Below, piece by piece: positions 4,888-6,009 of a stretch of DNA of 6,009 nt. The translations under genes were made by a program, and so were the position numbers. The notes below the pieces were generated by a model. That model did not search any database. It saw only the letters and a program-made list of their open reading frames with translations, and was not told the origin of the DNA. The stretch's first letter is position 1. Each line of letters opens with the position of its first letter. Source of the stretch: Pirellulales bacterium (GTDB taxonomy: Bacteria; Planctomycetota; Planctomycetia; Pirellulales; JALHPA01). The DNA lies in assembly GCA_022842745.1 (NCBI GenBank), contig JALHPA010000205.1, forward strand, positions 1 to 6,009, read 5' to 3'.

Positions 4888-5685
4888 TCAGGCCGAAGAC
4901 GCCTCATCTCCAAACCGAAGCTGGGACGAGCGGCCAGGGTCGTCGCTGCGCGGCGCGCTGCGCCTGCGTAGCGCATTTAAGGCGTTAACCATCGACTCGG
5001 CCACTGGTTTGAGCCCATCGGCCATGCGATAGCCTACCCACGCGATGCGTTCTTCGGCCAACTTTCCGATATTCCTGTCCGTCGCCAACCCAACCGGACT
5101 CCTGTCCGCGGCGGATGCATCCGGCCGAACCGCGGCCCCCTGTTCTTGTTTGTCAACAACCGATACGCCAGAGGCCGGTTTCAACGCGCTCGAGGCTCGA
5201 TTCTCGCCCCCCGATGGATTGCCAGGCGCCACCGCAACTTCAGGACCCCGTCCCACCCAGGGCACGACCGCCAACAGCAACGCCGCGGCCCCCCCCAAGG
5301 CCAGCCACCCCCATACGGCAATCCGCCGACGATTCGCTGGACTTGCCAATCTAACCGAAATGGCAGCCTCTCCCTCGCACTCCATTTGAATAGCCGCGGC
5401 CACTCGGCTGGTCTGCTCGGCCGACTTAGCCTGCGGTCTGCGGCCTGAAGCCTGTTCCCTGATTGCCGCGACCACCCGCCTGGTCTGCTCACCCGACGCC
5501 TCGACGCGAGCCGGATTTCCAGCGCTAAAGTGACCCACGCTATCCACCAGCGTCTCGTACTCGGCCATCCGCTCGGCGCACGCGGCGCAAGCCTCCGCAT
5601 GCGCGCACAAATCCGCGTCCTCTTCAAACGCGATCCGCGCGTCCAAAAGTTCATTCAGCCGGGCTTCAAACTGCACGCACAACAT
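4888..5685 (-). CDS. Membrane-bound ZAS-type anti-sigma factor
   Basis: A 265-residue protein. The N-terminus has a zinc-binding anti-sigma motif: Cys3, then His29-x3-Cys33-x2-Cys36 (HAEACAAC), the pattern by which ZAS proteins hold ECF sigma factors. A cytoplasmic linker follows (about 41-118), containing a near-repeat of 24 residues. One membrane segment lies at about 122-144 (IAVWGWLALGGAAALLLAVVPWVG) behind the positive NRRR, so the N-terminus should be inside. The rest (145-265) is a low-complexity Ser/Ala/Gly-rich outer part that ends in an Arg-rich segment; no sensor domain is recognised. The start at 5685 has an excellent GGAGG 6 bases upstream (complement of 5692-5696) inside the end of the sigma gene, which it overlaps by 20 bases. 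That overlap suggests coupled synthesis of the pair. The role as sigma antagonist is inferred from motif plus position. Confidence 0.8.
   Translation of the reverse strand: MLCVQFEARLNELLDARIAFEEDADLCAHAEACAACAERMAEYETLVDSVGHFSAGNPARVEASGEQTRRVVAAIREQASGRRPQAKSAEQTSRVAAAIQMECEGEAAISVRLASPANRRRIAVWGWLALGGAAALLLAVVPWVGRGPEVAVAPGNPSGGENRASSALKPASGVSVVDKQEQGAAVRPDASAADRSPVGLATDRNIGKLAEERIAWVGYRMADGLKPVAESMVNALNALRRRSAPRSDDPGRSSQLRFGDEASSA
5393..5497 (-). repeat. Imperfect 72-bp-period tandem repeat inside the anti-sigma gene
   Basis: Bases 5393-5425 and 5465-5497 match at 28 of 33 positions, offset by exactly 72 bases (24 codons). In protein this is S-G-E-Q-T-R-R-V-V-A-A-I-R-E against S-A-E-Q-T-S-R-V-A-A-A-I-Q-M, at residues 64-77 and 88-101. 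The exact codon-multiple offset keeps the frame and points to an internal duplication in the linker between zinc motif and membrane segment. Confidence 0.7.
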
Positions 5686-6009
5686 GGGGCGCCTCCGCCA
5701 ATACTTCCCTCTGTCGCAGCCGTTCGATCAGCTCGCGACGCGCTCGATGCACCCAAGTCTTGATCGTCCCCACCGGACAATCCATCGCGGCCGCAATCTC
5801 GGCATAGCTCAATTCTTGCTCATGAAACAGCAAAAACGCCTGGCGATACTCCTCCCGAACAGTCTCCAAAGCCAAACGCAGCTCTTCTCCCAGGTTTCTC
5901 GCCGATTCATCCCCCGTCGCGGTATCGACGGCCAACTCGACCAGCGGCGAAATCGACGGTCGTCGGCGACGCAGTGCCAAATAGCTCCGGCAGCGATTGC
6001 CGGCACTCG
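5666..6009 (-). CDS. ECF-family RNA polymerase sigma factor, 5' end beyond the window
   Basis: The C-terminal 113 residues of a sigma-70 family protein. The frame stays open to the window edge, starting SAGNRCRSYLALRRRRPS, which looks like the end of region 2 and the linker (compare the common xxNRCRxxLxRRRRR of planctomycete ECF factors). Region 4 follows: LRLALETVREEYRQAFLLFHEQELSYAEIAAAMDCPVGTIKTWVHRARRELIERL, with the helix-turn-helix in LSYAEIAAAMDCPVGTIKTWVHRAR that reads the -35 element. An internal TTG at 5980 could be taken as a start, but sigma sequence upstream of it shows the gene is longer and merely truncated by the window. It overlaps the anti-sigma gene by 20 bases, the usual arrangement for an ECF sigma and its partner. 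Which genes it controls cannot be told from here. Confidence 0.88.
   Translation of the reverse strand, partial: SAGNRCRSYLALRRRRPSISPLVELAVDTATGDESARNLGEELRLALETVREEYRQAFLLFHEQELSYAEIAAAMDCPVGTIKTWVHRARRELIERLRQREVLAEAPHVVRAV

Noticed and set aside
4412..5032. Plus-strand open frame across the receiver-like gene and intergenic region
   Set aside because: It is opposite a supported gene with a receiver fold and continues through non-coding sequence into the anti-sigma gene; its composition looks random.

Overview
GC-rich bacterial DNA, most likely from a planctomycete of the Pirellulales type. That assignment is an inference from the right-hand genes: an ECF sigma factor with a membrane zinc-finger anti-sigma, a CheY-like protein with a VGNC/LVNR signature, and a short DUF2382 protein. 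No taxonomic marker is present.

The window appears to contain the border between an integrated element and the chromosome. On the left (1-3860) are the tail of one gene, a LamG-like plus SGNH-hydrolase protein (92-1501) and a right-handed beta-helix protein (1617-3101), all on the plus strand. Neither large protein has a signal peptide. The pair looks like a phage receptor-binding or host-polysaccharide module: a carbohydrate-binding fold joined to an esterase fold, then a tailspike-like beta-helix. Two small uncharacterised genes on the minus strand (3690-3370 and 3358-3110) converge on the tailspike gene, like accessory genes at a prophage end.

Between 3785 and 3860 lie three perfect inverted repeats. 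They are followed at once by the 3' part of a tRNA-Cys gene (3877-3922: anticodon arm, T-arm, 3' acceptor strand, discriminator U) with no 5' half. This is what a tRNA-targeting integrase leaves at the distal end of its element. The orientation of the fragment places the element to the left and native chromosome to the right. A hairpin at 3938-3972 follows; it serves minus-strand genes well and may also be the old tRNA terminator.

On the right (4031-6009) all genes are on the minus strand. In transcription order they are an ECF sigma factor (cut by the window edge), its overlapping ZAS-type anti-sigma factor, a 188-bp gap, a receiver-like protein lacking the phospho-acceptor Asp, and a DUF2382 stress-type protein. 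The last lies in the same frame as the receiver, three codons after its TGA. The sigma/anti-sigma pair should form one translationally coupled regulatory unit, and the receiver and DUF2382 genes a second short unit ending at the hairpin.

No integrase, capsid, terminase or tail-assembly gene is visible, so 'prophage' rather than another integrative element is an inference from the tail-like proteins and the tRNA fragment.
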